A DNA stretch of 49,159 bases from Methylobacterium sp. Leaf123 (GCF_001423405.1 NZ_LMNS01000038.1:492753-541911), one strand, 5' to 3'; counted from the first letter of the stretch, positions 16,436 to 24,812 are shown. Numbers and translations: made by a program. The notes: generated by a model not told the origin, from the sequence alone.

Positions 16436-17089
16436 TCATGCGTCGGATCGCTCACCGCGCGCCACAACGATCAGCGCCCGATCCGGGAGCGGTCGCTGCA
16501 GCACCGACGCTTCGGCCCAGGGCGCGCGCAGCCAGATATCCCGTTCCTCGTCCGTCGTCAGGATCACGGGCATCGCCTTCGGGTGGACAGCAGCGACCTC
16601 GGCATTCGGCTCCGTGGTCAGGAAGGCGTAGAGGTCATCCGTGGTCTCACCGTCCTTCACCTTGCGTACCGAGGTCCAGCCCTCCGTCTTGATGCCGGCG
16701 AAACAGGCGAGCGGACGTTCCTCTGCGAGCGCGAACCACACGGGCGGATGGGAGCCGTCGGGCAATGCCTCGTTCTCGGAGAAGCTGGTGAGCGGTACGA
16801 GGCAGCGATGCTCCGGCTCGAGCCAGCGTCGCCAATGCGGCGAGGCGGTGTTGCGCACATTCGTGACACCCGGATCGGTCTTCTTGCCCTTCAGGGCGAA
16901 GGCCGGTGAGGGCATGCCCCATCGATACATCGAGAGGGTGCGTTGCCCCTCCGCGATGTGAACGATCGGCGCGGCGGTGTTGGGAAAGATTCCGGGCAGG
17001 GGCGGCAGGTTGCCGGTCCAGTCGGTCTCCACCTTGAACAGGCGCCGAATCTCGTCCTGGCTCTTGGTGAGGGTGTAGAGGTTGCACAT
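16436..17089 (-). CDS. yedK: SOS response-associated peptidase-type protein YedK/HMCES
   Basis: The start is set at 17089 so that Cys is residue 2 (MCNLYTL), because the family needs an N-terminal cysteine after Met removal to form a thiazolidine crosslink with abasic sites in single-stranded DNA. Other family residues are visible: TNVRNTASPHW (Asn), PLTSFSENE (Glu) and VAAVHPKAMPVIL (His before MP). The length of 217 fits. The enzyme shields abasic sites during replication. A longer frame to 17155 would put 22 extra residues before the essential cysteine and is rejected. No SOS box was identified upstream. Confidence 0.9.
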   Translation of the reverse strand: MCNLYTLTKSQDEIRRLFKVETDWTGNLPPLPGIFPNTAAPIVHIAEGQRTLSMYRWGMPSPAFALKGKKTDPGVTNVRNTASPHWRRWLEPEHRCLVPLTSFSENEALPDGSHPPVWFALAEERPLACFAGIKTEGWTSVRKVKDGETTDDLYAFLTTEPNAEVAAVHPKAMPVILTTDEERDIWLRAPWAEASVLQRPLPDRALIVVARGERSDA

Positions 17090-17213
17090 CGCCGGATGAT
17101 AGCCGAGCCGATCCGCCGCACGCGACTCACAGCGCCGCGACCGAGTCGGCGCCATGGGGCGCGACTCGGCGGCCGCCCGCAGGGTGTCAGTTCGTCAAAA
17201 CCACAGGGCTCAC

Positions 17214-17314
17214 GAGCGCGTTCCCACGAGGGGGACGCCGGTTCGGCGAAAGAACGCGCGCTGAACCAACGACCGAGAGATGCGGGCCCGATGTCGTCTG
17301 GTCGGATACGGCTC
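17214..17314 (+). repeat. Dispersed ~100-bp repeat, copy B
   Basis: Contains GCCGGTTCGGCGAAAGAACG, CGACCGAGAGATGCGGGCCC and GATGTCGTCTGGTCGGATAC, matching copies A and C with scattered changes. It lies 23 bases after the 3' end of the L,D-transpeptidase gene, antisense to it, the same relation as copy C to its gene. Confidence 0.75.
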
Positions 17315-17337
17315 CGGATCAGGGCCGACGCATGCCG

Positions 17338-18048
17338 CTATGCCGGCAGGACCACCACCTTCGTCTTCACCGGGGTACGCGCGTAGAGGTGGATCATATC
17401 CTGACTGAGCAAGCCGACGCAGCCGCTCGTGATGCCGCTCCCGATCGATTCGGGATCGCTGCTGGCGTAGATCGTGTAGAGCGTGTAGGCGCCGCCCTGG
17501 TAGAGGTGCAGGGTGCGGGCACCGAGCGGGTTGTCGAGGCCGCCCGGCATCCCACGCGCGTAGCGAGCGGCCTCGGGCTGCCGCCGGATCATCTCCTTGG
17601 GCGGCGTCCACGTCGCCCATTCGGACTTGCGGCCGACATACGCGTCACCGCTCCATAAGAACCCGTCGCGCCCGACATTGGCACCGTAGCGGGTGGCGGA
17701 ACCGTCGCCCTCGACACGGTAGACATAGTAGTTGCGCGGATCGACGATGATCGTGCCCGCCGCCTCCTTGGTCTCGTACCGAACTGTCTTGCGGTAGTAT
17801 TTCGGATTGACCTTGCTGATATCGACCGCCGGGATCGGGAATTTTTCGTCGGGCATCGGCCCGTAGACCTTCGCCGCGTCGGCGAGCATCGTGCCGTCGG
17901 ACGTCACGCAACCCCCGAGCCCGAAGGCGCCGAGGGTGGCCGCCGAGCCGACTAGAAACGAGCGGCGGCCCAGATGCCGTGACCGGCATCCGAACCGATC
18001 GGTTTCGACCGAACCACTGGCGTCGGCGTGCCCACCATCCATCGTCAT
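17338..18048 (-). CDS. L,D-transpeptidase (YkuD) lipoprotein
   Basis: The 236-residue protein has a twin-arginine-like RRSFLVG (28-34) followed by a hydrophobic stretch and a lipobox GLGGC (Cys47), so it is probably an exported lipoprotein. The YkuD domain occupies about residues 90-236. The catalytic elements are His181 in LHLYQGG and Cys210 in ITSGCVGLLSQD (HX(n)SGCVG, close to the S/TxGCxR consensus but with Gly/Leu where Arg is usual). Such enzymes make 3-3 crosslinks in peptidoglycan or attach proteins to it. Length and Tat-like start are typical of rhizobial and Methylobacterium members. Confidence 0.85.
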   Translation of the reverse strand: MTMDGGHADASGSVETDRFGCRSRHLGRRSFLVGSAATLGAFGLGGCVTSDGTMLADAAKVYGPMPDEKFPIPAVDISKVNPKYYRKTVRYETKEAAGTIIVDPRNYYVYRVEGDGSATRYGANVGRDGFLWSGDAYVGRKSEWATWTPPKEMIRRQPEAARYARGMPGGLDNPLGARTLHLYQGGAYTLYTIYASSDPESIGSGITSGCVGLLSQDMIHLYARTPVKTKVVVLPA

Positions 18049-18410
18049 GCTCTGGGGCTTTCCATATCCTGCCGCCCGATGGGGAATGCCTCAGCATACA
18101 CCCGGTTATCGTACGGCTAAGCTGAGAGTGCGGCGAGTTGGGCCCTCTGGCAAGTGCGGCGCTCGCTGGCGATCGTTCGCCCTGCAAAGATGCCGGCCGC
18201 TCCAAAGCGCGAACGGCCGGCACGCCGATGATTCGCCCGGCGTGATGCTCGATGATGGTCACGGGGTGCCTTGCAGGCGAGCCTTCACGTTGCGAGCCCT
18301 GTCGGTCCGGATGTCGCCGCGCGGACGCTTCGCGCTAGCTGTAGCCGGCGGACCGCTTTGATGGCCGCGCGGACTCTCATGCCTGCGAGGGGCAAGAGGC
18401 GCGGGGAACG
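18049..18410. other. Divergent intergenic region with a GC hairpin
   Basis: No gene is supported. A perfect inverted repeat GCCGGCCG (18192-18199) and CGGCCGGC (18214-18221) sits in the middle, without a T-run. The region should hold promoters for the transpeptidase (left) and the holin-like gene (right). Confidence 0.4.
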
Positions 18411-18788
18411 GTGAGGACAACACCCTTGAACGAACAGGCCATTCGCAAAGGTCAGCCGGACGAAGATCCTCGCACCACCGCCGTCCTGATCCTCGTCGCG
18501 ATCCGCGAGGCCAGCGCTCACCTCGGCAAGCTGCTCCGGCTGGCGCGAACGGAAGTCCGCGGCAATCTCCGCATGCTTACCTTGCTTGTTCTCCTGTTCG
18601 GCGGGGCGCTGCTGTTGGTCCTCGCCTCGCTGGTCCTGTTTCTGCTCGCCGTGCGGGATGCACTGGCCGCGCTGATCGGCAACGATGCGCTGGCGGCGTT
18701 GATCGTCGCCATGCCGTTCGCCGCCGCGACCGTGATTCTGACGTGGCTTGGCCTGAAGTGGATGAGCCTCCGTGCACCGGAAGGCTGA
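18411..18788 (+). CDS. Holin-III/DUF1469-like small membrane protein
   Basis: The GTG start gives 125 residues. An N-terminal amphipathic part (IREASAHLGKLLRLARTEVR) precedes two membrane segments (about residues 55-80 and 90-117, for example LTLLVLLFGGALLLVLASLV) and a short basic C-terminus. This layout is that of the phage holin superfamily III (PF07332/DUF1469), which in proteobacterial chromosomes is mostly an envelope-stress membrane protein rather than a lysis protein. No lysis genes are nearby. The next gene follows after 130 bases. Confidence 0.7.
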   Translation: MRTTPLNEQAIRKGQPDEDPRTTAVLILVAIREASAHLGKLLRLARTEVRGNLRMLTLLVLLFGGALLLVLASLVLFLLAVRDALAALIGNDALAALIVAMPFAAATVILTWLGLKWMSLRAPEG

Positions 18789-18921
18789 GGTGTCCGTTGG
18801 GGCTCGCGAGCCCCCTGGGCCCACGCTCGATCGGGCAGCGCCGTCATGATGAGGCCGGACAGAAACCCGGCGCCGGGAATCGCGGTTGGGTGAGGCAGTC
18901 AGAGCCAATTCGGAGGCGGGA

Positions 18922-19173
18922 GTGCCGCGCTACTTCTTCGATACGCACGACGGTGAGTTTCATCGTGACGACGAGGGGTCCGAGCAGGAGGATTTTGAGG
19001 CGGCACGCAAAGAGGCGATGATCTTCTTGCCGGAAGTCGCACGCTGGGAAATCCCGAAAGACGGCGATTACCGCTCCTTCAGCGTTTTTGTCCGGGATGA
19101 AAGCGGGGCCATCGTCTACACGGGAACGCTGACCTATTCGGGTCTCCGGCTCACCAGTACTGAAAAATCTTGA
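18922..19173 (+). CDS. DUF6894-type small protein
   Basis: The GTG at 18922 is chosen because GGAGG lies five bases upstream and the product then starts MPRYFFDTHDGEFHRDDEGS, the typical opening of DUF6894 proteins (PRYFFxxxDGxxxxDxEG). The rest (FEAARKEAMIFLPEVARWEI and FSVFVRDESGAIVYTGTLTY) fits the family of about 80 residues with one alpha helix and several strands. Function is unknown; copies are very numerous in Methylobacterium and Bradyrhizobium genomes. An upstream in-frame start (18886) is less likely. Confidence 0.8.
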   Translation: MPRYFFDTHDGEFHRDDEGSEQEDFEAARKEAMIFLPEVARWEIPKDGDYRSFSVFVRDESGAIVYTGTLTYSGLRLTSTEKS

Positions 19174-19415
19174 ATGCATTGGAATATTGCATCGCCTTCA
19201 ATTGATTTGCGGCAACGGCACTGACAAAAGGGACCGTACCCCGAACAGGATGCAGATTTTTTCGCACAGATCCGCGTCGGGATACGGTGAAGCCAGATCA
19301 TAATAAGCTAGGACATTTCGGAATTTTGCAGTAATTACTTCTGTCCGCCCCAACCTGCGATTTGTGGTTAATCAAATGGTTGTAGGCGCTTTAACGATTC
19401 CTGGCGGGTGAGGTC

Positions 19416-19622
19416 ATGACGCTGTCGCCGAGCCTTTATGACGATATCTTCCATCATCCATGCCCGTCCTGCGGAGAGAAGCATAAGAAGACCGGACGCT
19501 GGTTTGCCATCGTTGCACGGTATCATTGCCTGAACTGCAACGCGGAGATCTTGCTAAAATACCCCCAAAAGATAGCAATCTTCAATGCACACAGCATTCT
19601 CAAAAACAAGGAAGTGAGCTGA
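19416..19622 (+). CDS. Zinc-ribbon small protein (68 residues)
   Basis: The product starts MTLSPSLYDDIFHHPCPSCG and has CPSCG (16-20) paired with CLNC (about 37-40), a four-cysteine zinc ribbon, followed by a helix (IFNAHSILKNKEV). GTGAGG lies five bases before the ATG. The segment is lower in GC than the surroundings. The upstream 240 bases are AT-richer and likely hold its promoter. The function is unknown. Confidence 0.65.
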   Translation: MTLSPSLYDDIFHHPCPSCGEKHKKTGRWFAIVARYHCLNCNAEILLKYPQKIAIFNAHSILKNKEVS

Positions 19623-19922
19623 CCGCTTTCTGGATGATGCGCTATCGCTTATTGGCTGAGACCGTGAAAGCCGCCGGGGCAGCCGATGGTTCGACCCTGG
19701 CGCCCTAAACAATCGGTATTCCAGTCATTTTATCAAATTAATTCTTATAGAGTACCCCGGAAGGGGTAGAGGATAAGATCCTCATCCAATACGCACGCGA
19801 AACTGCCGGGCGAAATTCTTCGTCGGCCCGTTGAACAGGGACCGCAGCCTATCGTTTACGGCTTACCGGCTGGGCCAGATTGATGTCTGGCGCGGCATCA
19901 TGCGGTGGGAGGTAAGATCCTC
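19623..19922. other. Intergenic region without supported genes
   Basis: Short frames only; the longest plus-strand frame (19831-20088) is out of frame with, and overlaps, the next real gene. Nothing else seen. Confidence 0.4.
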
Positions 19923-20162
19923 ATGCCGGACAAAGCAAAGCGCGCCGATCTCGCCCAAAAGGCCCTCGACGCTTACCTGCACGAACACTCCGGCATCCGA
20001 CGCTGGTGCTATCCGGCCACATCGGACGATATCGGAGAGAGCGACATCATCGACCTTGTCACAGACCTCCTGCTGTTGGCCGAATTGAAAGGTCACGATC
20101 CCTGCGGGGTCGTCCGCAAGGCTGAAGTGCATCTTCAGGCTGAAGCCGATTTGCGAGGCTGA
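19923..20162 (+). CDS. Hypothetical protein (79 residues)
   Basis: GGAGG ten bases before the ATG at 19923 supports this start. The product begins MPDKAKRADLAQKALDAYLH and ends with a helical GVVRKAEVHLQAEADLRG. It is acidic (SDDIGESDIIDLVTDLLLLA) and soluble. I do not recognise the family. Single-gene unit between intergenic stretches of about 300 bases. Confidence 0.55.
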   Translation: MPDKAKRADLAQKALDAYLHEHSGIRRWCYPATSDDIGESDIIDLVTDLLLLAELKGHDPCGVVRKAEVHLQAEADLRG

Positions 20163-20454
20163 GGCGGCCCCCCTGACTCCGGCGCGCTCAATGGCCAGGG
20201 TCGGAACGAGACCCGGCTGTCCTTCAGCACTCCCACGGCGTCGGGGTCAGCGGAGCCTCGTGCCCTCAACGGTGCCGCCCGTGCTCGCGCCGCCTTCTCG
20301 CTGATGAGCCCAGGGGCAGAGTGCGCGCCCGGCCTTCGTGCTGTCGGTCGATCCCTCCACCGAACCTGCCCGCCCCGGGGCCGGCCTGCGGCGTCACGTC
20401 CAGGAACAGGCAGCCGGCGTTCGCCTTGCCCCTTCAACTCCCAGGGAGATCGAT
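20163..20454. other. Intergenic region upstream of the cupredoxin-like gene
   Basis: No gene is supported; frames that cross this stretch lack ribosome-binding sites and look like GC artefacts. Confidence 0.4.
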
Positions 20455-20910
20455 GTGACCCGATACGCCGTAAGCACGCTGGGCACCCTGTGCCTCATGC
20501 TGTCCGCCAACCTCGCCCATGCGGAAGGCAAGCCGCTGCCCCCGCCGGCCTCGGACGGACAGCCCGTCATGGAACTGACGATGGAGAAGAAGGATAGCAA
20601 GATCGTCTGCTCGCCCGCCGAGCTACGCCTGCCGGCGAACACGAATGCCGAATTGCGCGTGATCAACAAAGCCGACCAGCCGGTGACGCTGACCATGGAC
20701 GGTCAGTTCGAGAACGGCCTCGTGCAGCACGTCGACGGCGACCAGGGCCACTCCGCGAGCGAGAAGGGCTACACCATCAAGCTGAACGGCAAAGCCACGC
20801 TCAAGTTCAGGACGATGGCGGCTGGCGAGCATCCCTACGGATGCACGGGCGTGAACAGCCAGAGCGACCCCTTCGTGGGTCAGTACATCCTCGTTCCGCC
20901 AGCCGGCTGA
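20455..20910 (+). CDS. Exported cupredoxin-like protein
   Basis: The GTG at 20455 has AGGGAG six bases upstream and gives a clean signal peptide (MTRYAVSTLGTLCLMLSANL, cleavage after AHA). The mature part (about 125 residues) looks like a cupredoxin-type beta-sandwich: SKIVCSPAELRLPANTNAEL, RVINKADQPVTLTM and AGEHPYGCTGV. The usual copper set (His...Cys-x(n)-His-x(n)-Met) is not complete: there is one Cys near each end and no following His-Met pair, so the cysteines may form a disulfide instead. It may be a metal chaperone, a non-metal structural relative, or a periplasmic stress protein. The next gene follows after 100 bases. Confidence 0.6.
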   Translation: MTRYAVSTLGTLCLMLSANLAHAEGKPLPPPASDGQPVMELTMEKKDSKIVCSPAELRLPANTNAELRVINKADQPVTLTMDGQFENGLVQHVDGDQGHSASEKGYTIKLNGKATLKFRTMAAGEHPYGCTGVNSQSDPFVGQYILVPPAG

Positions 20911-21010
20911 GGCGCGGGGGCGATCGAAGAGCCTCGGAACCGAGCCTGCCGCTGAGGTTTGGCTCGGTATCGCATCTCATCCGCAAGATCACCCGCGAGA
21001 GAGGAACGCC

Positions 21011-21220
21011 ATGTCGAGCGACACGCAAAAGCACCACGAACTCCTCAGCGCTATCAAAGCGGCTCAGGGCAAGCAGGACGGGTCGTTTGAAACGGCCGTG
21101 ACCCGCGCGTTCGAACACGTCTTCGAGCACTTGGATCGCCTAAACTCCCACGTCTCGACCGGTGGTTCCGAGGGTGACGAGCGGCCGCTCAAGCCCAACG
21201 AGTCTGCCACCCTTCGCTGA
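21011..21220 (+). CDS. Hypothetical protein (69 residues)
   Basis: The ATG has AGAGG five bases upstream. The product starts MSSDTQKHHELLSAIKAAQG and contains AVTRAFEHVFEHLDRLNSHV, a His-rich amphipathic helix, with a polar tail. It looks like a small soluble helical protein. No family recognised. Confidence 0.55.
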   Translation: MSSDTQKHHELLSAIKAAQGKQDGSFETAVTRAFEHVFEHLDRLNSHVSTGGSEGDERPLKPNESATLR

Positions 21221-21377
21221 CCGTGCGGGATCTCGGTCCTCACGGTGACGCGCAACGCCATCCCTTCCGTTTGTGTCCCGAACATCTTCGCGCTGGGGCA
21301 CTTCGGGCGGCGGCCTGAACGAACCAAGGCAACTCGGCGTTGATCCTGCTCAACGACGAACAGGGATGGAAACGACC

Positions 21378-21671
21378 ATGCAGACCAAGAGCATCGCGCT
21401 GGCCGCAGCGCTGACACTGGCCCTCTCGGGGGCCGCTCTGTCTCAAACTCCTGCCGGCGGCGGAAGCGCCGAGGGCAACCTGAACAACCCGGGCAGCGTG
21501 AAGAGCAATTCCGAGAAGAGCATGGAGCGCGCAACGGGATCGGCGACCGGCAGCACGACCGGGACCGGCATGGCTCCGGCGGCGCCGGGTGCTGCGGGCG
21601 GCGCGTCCGGCGGCCGCATGGGCACCGGTATGGGAACCAGCGGCACGGGTGGCGCGGCCGGCGGTCGCTGA
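21378..21671 (+). CDS. Small exported Gly/Ala/Thr-rich protein
   Basis: The product starts MQTKSIALAAALTLALSGAA followed by LSQTPAGGG, a clear Sec signal peptide. The mature part (about 75 residues) is low complexity: SEKSMERATGSATGSTTGTG, PGAAGGASGGRMGTGMGTS. An in-frame ATG twelve bases upstream (21366) is the alternative start. Proteins of this kind are common in Methylobacterium and have no known function; they are probably periplasmic or surface-associated and disordered. A terminator-like hairpin follows at 21698. Confidence 0.6.
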   Translation: MQTKSIALAAALTLALSGAALSQTPAGGGSAEGNLNNPGSVKSNSEKSMERATGSATGSTTGTGMAPAAPGAAGGASGGRMGTGMGTSGTGGAAGGR

Positions 21672-21697
21672 TCGACCCACGACGAGGTGAGGTTGGG

Positions 21698-21725
21698 AGG
21701 GTCGGCGCAATGCCGGCCCTCTTTC
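21698..21725 (+). terminator. Likely terminator after the Gly-rich exported protein gene
   Basis: AGGGTCGGC-gcaat-GCCGGCCCT (9 pairs with one G-U) is followed by CTTTCG, 27 bases after the stop at 21671. Confidence 0.55.
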
Positions 21726-22207
21726 GTTATGACCCCGCCCTCGCTTGGCCATCTCGGAGTGGCGTGGTCCTTCTCTCTACGGTTCACCCTCGACCACGAC
21801 CGTTGTTACACAAGTCATGCCCTCTTAGGACACGCTCGGGAGGATCAGTCTCCAAAATAGAGAAGCAGTGGATCCCGCCCTCGTCGCAGCTCCACATCGA
21901 CCCCATCACCGCGGGCGAAGCGGAGACACTCAAAGAATAGCTGGCGCAGATGACGCGTTTAAGGCTTTGTTATACCATCACTTCGGCCGCACAATATGAG
22001 AATTTGAGGATGCGGATAAGCGTGGATAGCCTACTTCCCGTGCCGCGCACCCTGGATTGTAAATTTCAAAATCAGTTGTGTCGCGAAATCAACACAGACT
22101 CTGTCTGCACTTACGGATAAATTCGCATAACGCACGCTTTAGCTTACTGCTTTTGATTGGCGCGTATCGGTCCGTTTCTTAGCGGCGGATAGACGGAAGA
22201 GGCTTCG
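21726..22207. other. AT-richer intergenic region before the Hint-domain gene
   Basis: No complete gene is supported. A frame ending at 21940 (KIEKQWIPPSSQLHIDPITA) looks protein-like but has no credible start, so it may be a relic. From about 21950 to 22200 composition becomes distinctly AT-richer. Confidence 0.4.
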
Positions 22208-23176
22208 ATGTCTTCAGGTTCAGCACCATCAATCTCGACCGCCAGGTTTTATGTCGTCAATCAAACGCCCGGCACGGCCAACTATACTATCGTAGATGGC
22301 TTCAATTTTCCTTATACCATCACTGATGTTTCGGATGGATCAACCGACAATACCGCGGTTCTCGAAGCAAGCGGGCGGGATACGATCCAGCTTACGAGCG
22401 GGACGGGTGTGGGCAGCACGCAAGCCACATATCTGGGCAGAACAGTCAACGAAGGCGATATCTTCACCTTCAGTGGGGGTCAGATTTCCCTTTTGTCCAA
22501 CAACAACTACGCCAACGGAACCGTCGTAACGCTGACGACGGGATCGACCGCCCTCTGCTTCACCACGGGCACGCTCATCCGCACCGCCCGCGGCGAGGTG
22601 GCGGTCGAGGATCTGATCGTCGGCGATCTCGCCGTGACGGCCTCCGGCACGCTGCGTCCGATCACCTGGATCGGCAACCGCGATCTCGATGCCGGGGGTG
22701 AGGCGCTGCCCCACAATGAGCAGCCGATCCGGATCCGCGCGGGTGCCTTCGGCCCCGGCCTGCCGGCGCGCGATCTGCGCCTCTCGCACGGCCATCCGGT
22801 GCTCGTCGGCGCTGATGCCAACGGCGAGGGCGGCGTGCTGGTGCCCGTGATGTGCCTGATCAACGGCACCTCCGTCCTCCGCGAGCCGGCGACGCGGGTG
22901 ACCTACTGGCATGTCGAACTGGAGGCGCACGACATCCTGCTCGCCGAGGGACTGGCCGCCGAGAGCTACTACGATATGGGCAGCCGGGTCTGGTTTGCGG
23001 GCGAGGACGGCCTGCTGACCGATCCGGACTTCGTGCCGGTCGGCGAGCACGGCCGCTGCCGCCCGGTGGCGGTGGACGGCGCCCTCGTGGACGGTGAGCG
23101 GAAGCGGCTCGACGCGGTCTTCGCCCGCACATTGAACGAAGATTGCGGCTGGTCGGCGCTCCCACTCAGCCTTTGA
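22208..23176 (+). CDS. Hint-domain (intein/Hedgehog-type) protein
   Basis: The 322-residue protein has an N-terminal beta-rich, Thr/Gly/Asn-rich region (residues 1-115, for example TSGTGVGSTQATYLGRTVNE) and a C-terminal Hint domain of the PF13403 type: CFTTGTLIRTARGEVAVEDL (nucleophile-position Cys at about 117), GDLAVTASGTLRPITWIGNR, LRLSHGHPVLV (block B-like His), and a C-terminal DILLAEGLAAESYYD. Such proteins are frequent in Rhizobiales and Rhodobacterales, usually attached to adhesin or secreted modules, and the Hint domain may self-cleave. No signal peptide is visible, so a type I secretion or other route is possible. The N-terminal part is AT-richer than the Hint part. Confidence 0.85.
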   Translation: MSSGSAPSISTARFYVVNQTPGTANYTIVDGFNFPYTITDVSDGSTDNTAVLEASGRDTIQLTSGTGVGSTQATYLGRTVNEGDIFTFSGGQISLLSNNNYANGTVVTLTTGSTALCFTTGTLIRTARGEVAVEDLIVGDLAVTASGTLRPITWIGNRDLDAGGEALPHNEQPIRIRAGAFGPGLPARDLRLSHGHPVLVGADANGEGGVLVPVMCLINGTSVLREPATRVTYWHVELEAHDILLAEGLAAESYYDMGSRVWFAGEDGLLTDPDFVPVGEHGRCRPVAVDGALVDGERKRLDAVFARTLNEDCGWSALPLSL

Positions 23177-23480
23177 TCCTAAATCTTCGCAGGATCTTCG
23201 ACCAATCCGACGAGGGGATCGTGACACCCTCGTCGGCCCCGTCTCGGCCGAAGTAAGCGACAGTGACGCCACGTTCTACGCAGGGCGTTTTTCGCAGGGT
23301 CGAGAAGTGTCGCTGCTCCGCTCAACCAGCCTATGACGATTCGATCCACGCCTCGGCGCGATCAAGCTGAGCCGTCCTGAGGCAAACACGAGTGTCGGCA
23401 CCTCATAAGGAGGATGTCAGGCCGAACGAGCCATCGCCCCCACAGAAACCGCGTCAGACCGGAAGACGCGTGTCCCGCGC
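23177..23480. other. Intergenic region without supported genes
   Basis: Nothing with a start, ribosome site and recognisable protein was seen. Confidence 0.4.
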
Positions 23481-23672
23481 TTAGCGTTTCGGCTTCTTGT
23501 CCTCCGGCGTCTCGGGCTTGGGATCTTTCGAGGGATCGGGGTTGTCCTCGGGCTTGAGCGTCGCCCCGGGCGTGCCTTTGCCGGGGTGGCCCGTCTGCTC
23601 GTCGATGTTCCCGAGTGCACCGCCTTGATGCGTCTTGCCGGCCTCTGCACCCGGCTTCTCCGGCTTCCTCAT
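23481..23672 (-). CDS. Small hydrophilic protein (63 residues)
   Basis: The ATG at 23672 is preceded by GGGAGA. The product starts MRKPEKPGAEAGKTHQGGAL and ends KPEDNPDPSKDPKPETPEDK then KPKR. It is almost free of hydrophobic residues, rich in Lys, Pro, Asp, Glu and Gly, and probably intrinsically disordered, like small hydrophilins and stress proteins. Its start context (GGAGAACGTCATG-like) is nearly the same as that of the divergent gene at 23872. Confidence 0.65.
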   Translation of the reverse strand: MRKPEKPGAEAGKTHQGGALGNIDEQTGHPGKGTPGATLKPEDNPDPSKDPKPETPEDKKPKR

Positions 23673-23871
23673 GACGTTCTCCCGTTCGCAGCGCAGCGCG
23701 CTTCCGGCCGTAGAACGCGCAGCAAGCCCCGAGGAGCCGCCCATTCGGCAATATGATGCAGATTTGATCGGAGGGAACAGGTACACCGCTCGCCGGGTGG
23801 CGGTGAGGGGCCCCGAAATTATGGTCGCCGAGTGGCTCACCCTCTCTTCTTGCACCGAACAGGAGAACGTC

Positions 23872-24078
23872 ATGCGCTACACCGTTCACTGGACCGCCCC
23901 TTCGGGCCCTTCCACGGAACTGCATGCCCTCGGGGCGAGGGCCGCCGAGCGGGCCATGACCTTTGCGAGCATGGGCGCCGAGGAGGTCTATGTGGAGACC
24001 AGCGACGGACGGGTGTTCCGGGCGCCGGCGCAGATGGCCGCCCTGGTTCAGTACGCGCAGACCGCTGACGCTGAGTAG
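23872..24078 (+). CDS. Hypothetical protein (68 residues)
   Basis: AGGAG lies six bases before the ATG. The product starts MRYTVHWTAPSGPSTELHAL and contains RAMTFASMGAEEVYVETSDG. It looks like a small alpha/beta protein (strand, helix, strand). The divergent gene at 23672 is 199 bases away. No family named. Confidence 0.6.
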   Translation: MRYTVHWTAPSGPSTELHALGARAAERAMTFASMGAEEVYVETSDGRVFRAPAQMAALVQYAQTADAE

Positions 24079-24130
24079 AACAGAGGCGGACGGCGGCAAT
24101 GCCCACGGCCGGCCTTCCGAGGCGGGCCGA

Positions 24131-24334
24131 TCAGGAGCCGACGAGCTGCCATTCGAAGACGAGCTGGCGAAGCCGCGTCTGGGCGGCGCGGCGGGCCTCG
24201 TCGAAGGTCGCGTAGCTCTGCGCGCCGTAGCGCCGCGGCTCCCCCTTCTCGACGATGGAGCAGACGAAGCGGCCCGGAAGCCGCCAGCAGGGTCTCACAT
24301 CGATGGAGTAGGGATGGTCGTTCCGGTCAGCCAT
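24131..24334 (-). CDS. Hypothetical protein (67 residues)
   Basis: I place the start at the ATG at 24334, giving MADRNDHPYSIDVRPCWRLP. The body reads RFVCSIVEKGEPRRYGAQSY then ATFDEARRAAQTRLRQLVFE, a strand-turn-helix pattern seen in many small Rhizobiales proteins of unknown function. The longer frame to 24382 is Arg-rich and less likely. It is convergent with the gene at 23872. Confidence 0.55.
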   Translation of the reverse strand: MADRNDHPYSIDVRPCWRLPGRFVCSIVEKGEPRRYGAQSYATFDEARRAAQTRLRQLVFEWQLVGS

Positions 24335-24435
24335 GCGGGCATGGTGCCATGCCCTGCGGCAGCGACCAAGGCGCGGCGACACCGCACGGCGTTCACATTT
24401 GTAAGGACGCGCGTCCCCGCACCGGATGGGCGACC

Positions 24436-24744
24436 TCAGGTCTCGTCCTGATCCTTCGCGGGACGCAACGAGCGCTCGATCGTCTCCAGAACGGTCGTGG
24501 CGAGCACCGCATCGGGATCGTCACGGAACAGCACATCGCGCAGCATGGCGAGGTAGCCTTCGAGGCGCTCGTCGTAATGGTCGGAATCGATCGAACGCAG
24601 CACGCTTGCCAGGAAACCCACCGCCATCTGGTGCGCCACCTGCTTGGCGCCGAGTTCGGCGAGCCCTTCGGCGAGGTTCGTCACCGCCGCATCGTGCCGG
24701 GCGCTGACGGCGGCCAGCGCCGTCAATTGCTGGGTCTGGTCCAT
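24436..24744 (-). CDS. Hypothetical protein (102 residues) downstream of mntR
   Basis: The product starts MDQTQQLTALAAVSARHDAA and is helical throughout, with YDERLEGYLAMLRDVLFRDD near the C-terminal half. It lies 69 bases after mntR on the same strand and may be in the same transcription unit. No family recognised, and no link to metal homeostasis is visible in the protein itself. Confidence 0.6.
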   Translation of the reverse strand: MDQTQQLTALAAVSARHDAAVTNLAEGLAELGAKQVAHQMAVGFLASVLRSIDSDHYDERLEGYLAMLRDVLFRDDPDAVLATTVLETIERSLRPAKDQDET

Positions 24745-24812
24745 CGGGTCGGGTCCTCGGAAACGCGGCGAGAGGGAGGGCGGGAAGCGGGCCGGGCGGT
24801 CGGGATCGGAGC

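Noticed and set aside
18411..18788. Holin of a prophage lysis module
   Set aside because: No endolysin, spanin or other phage genes are near; the family is also widespread as a chromosomal membrane protein.
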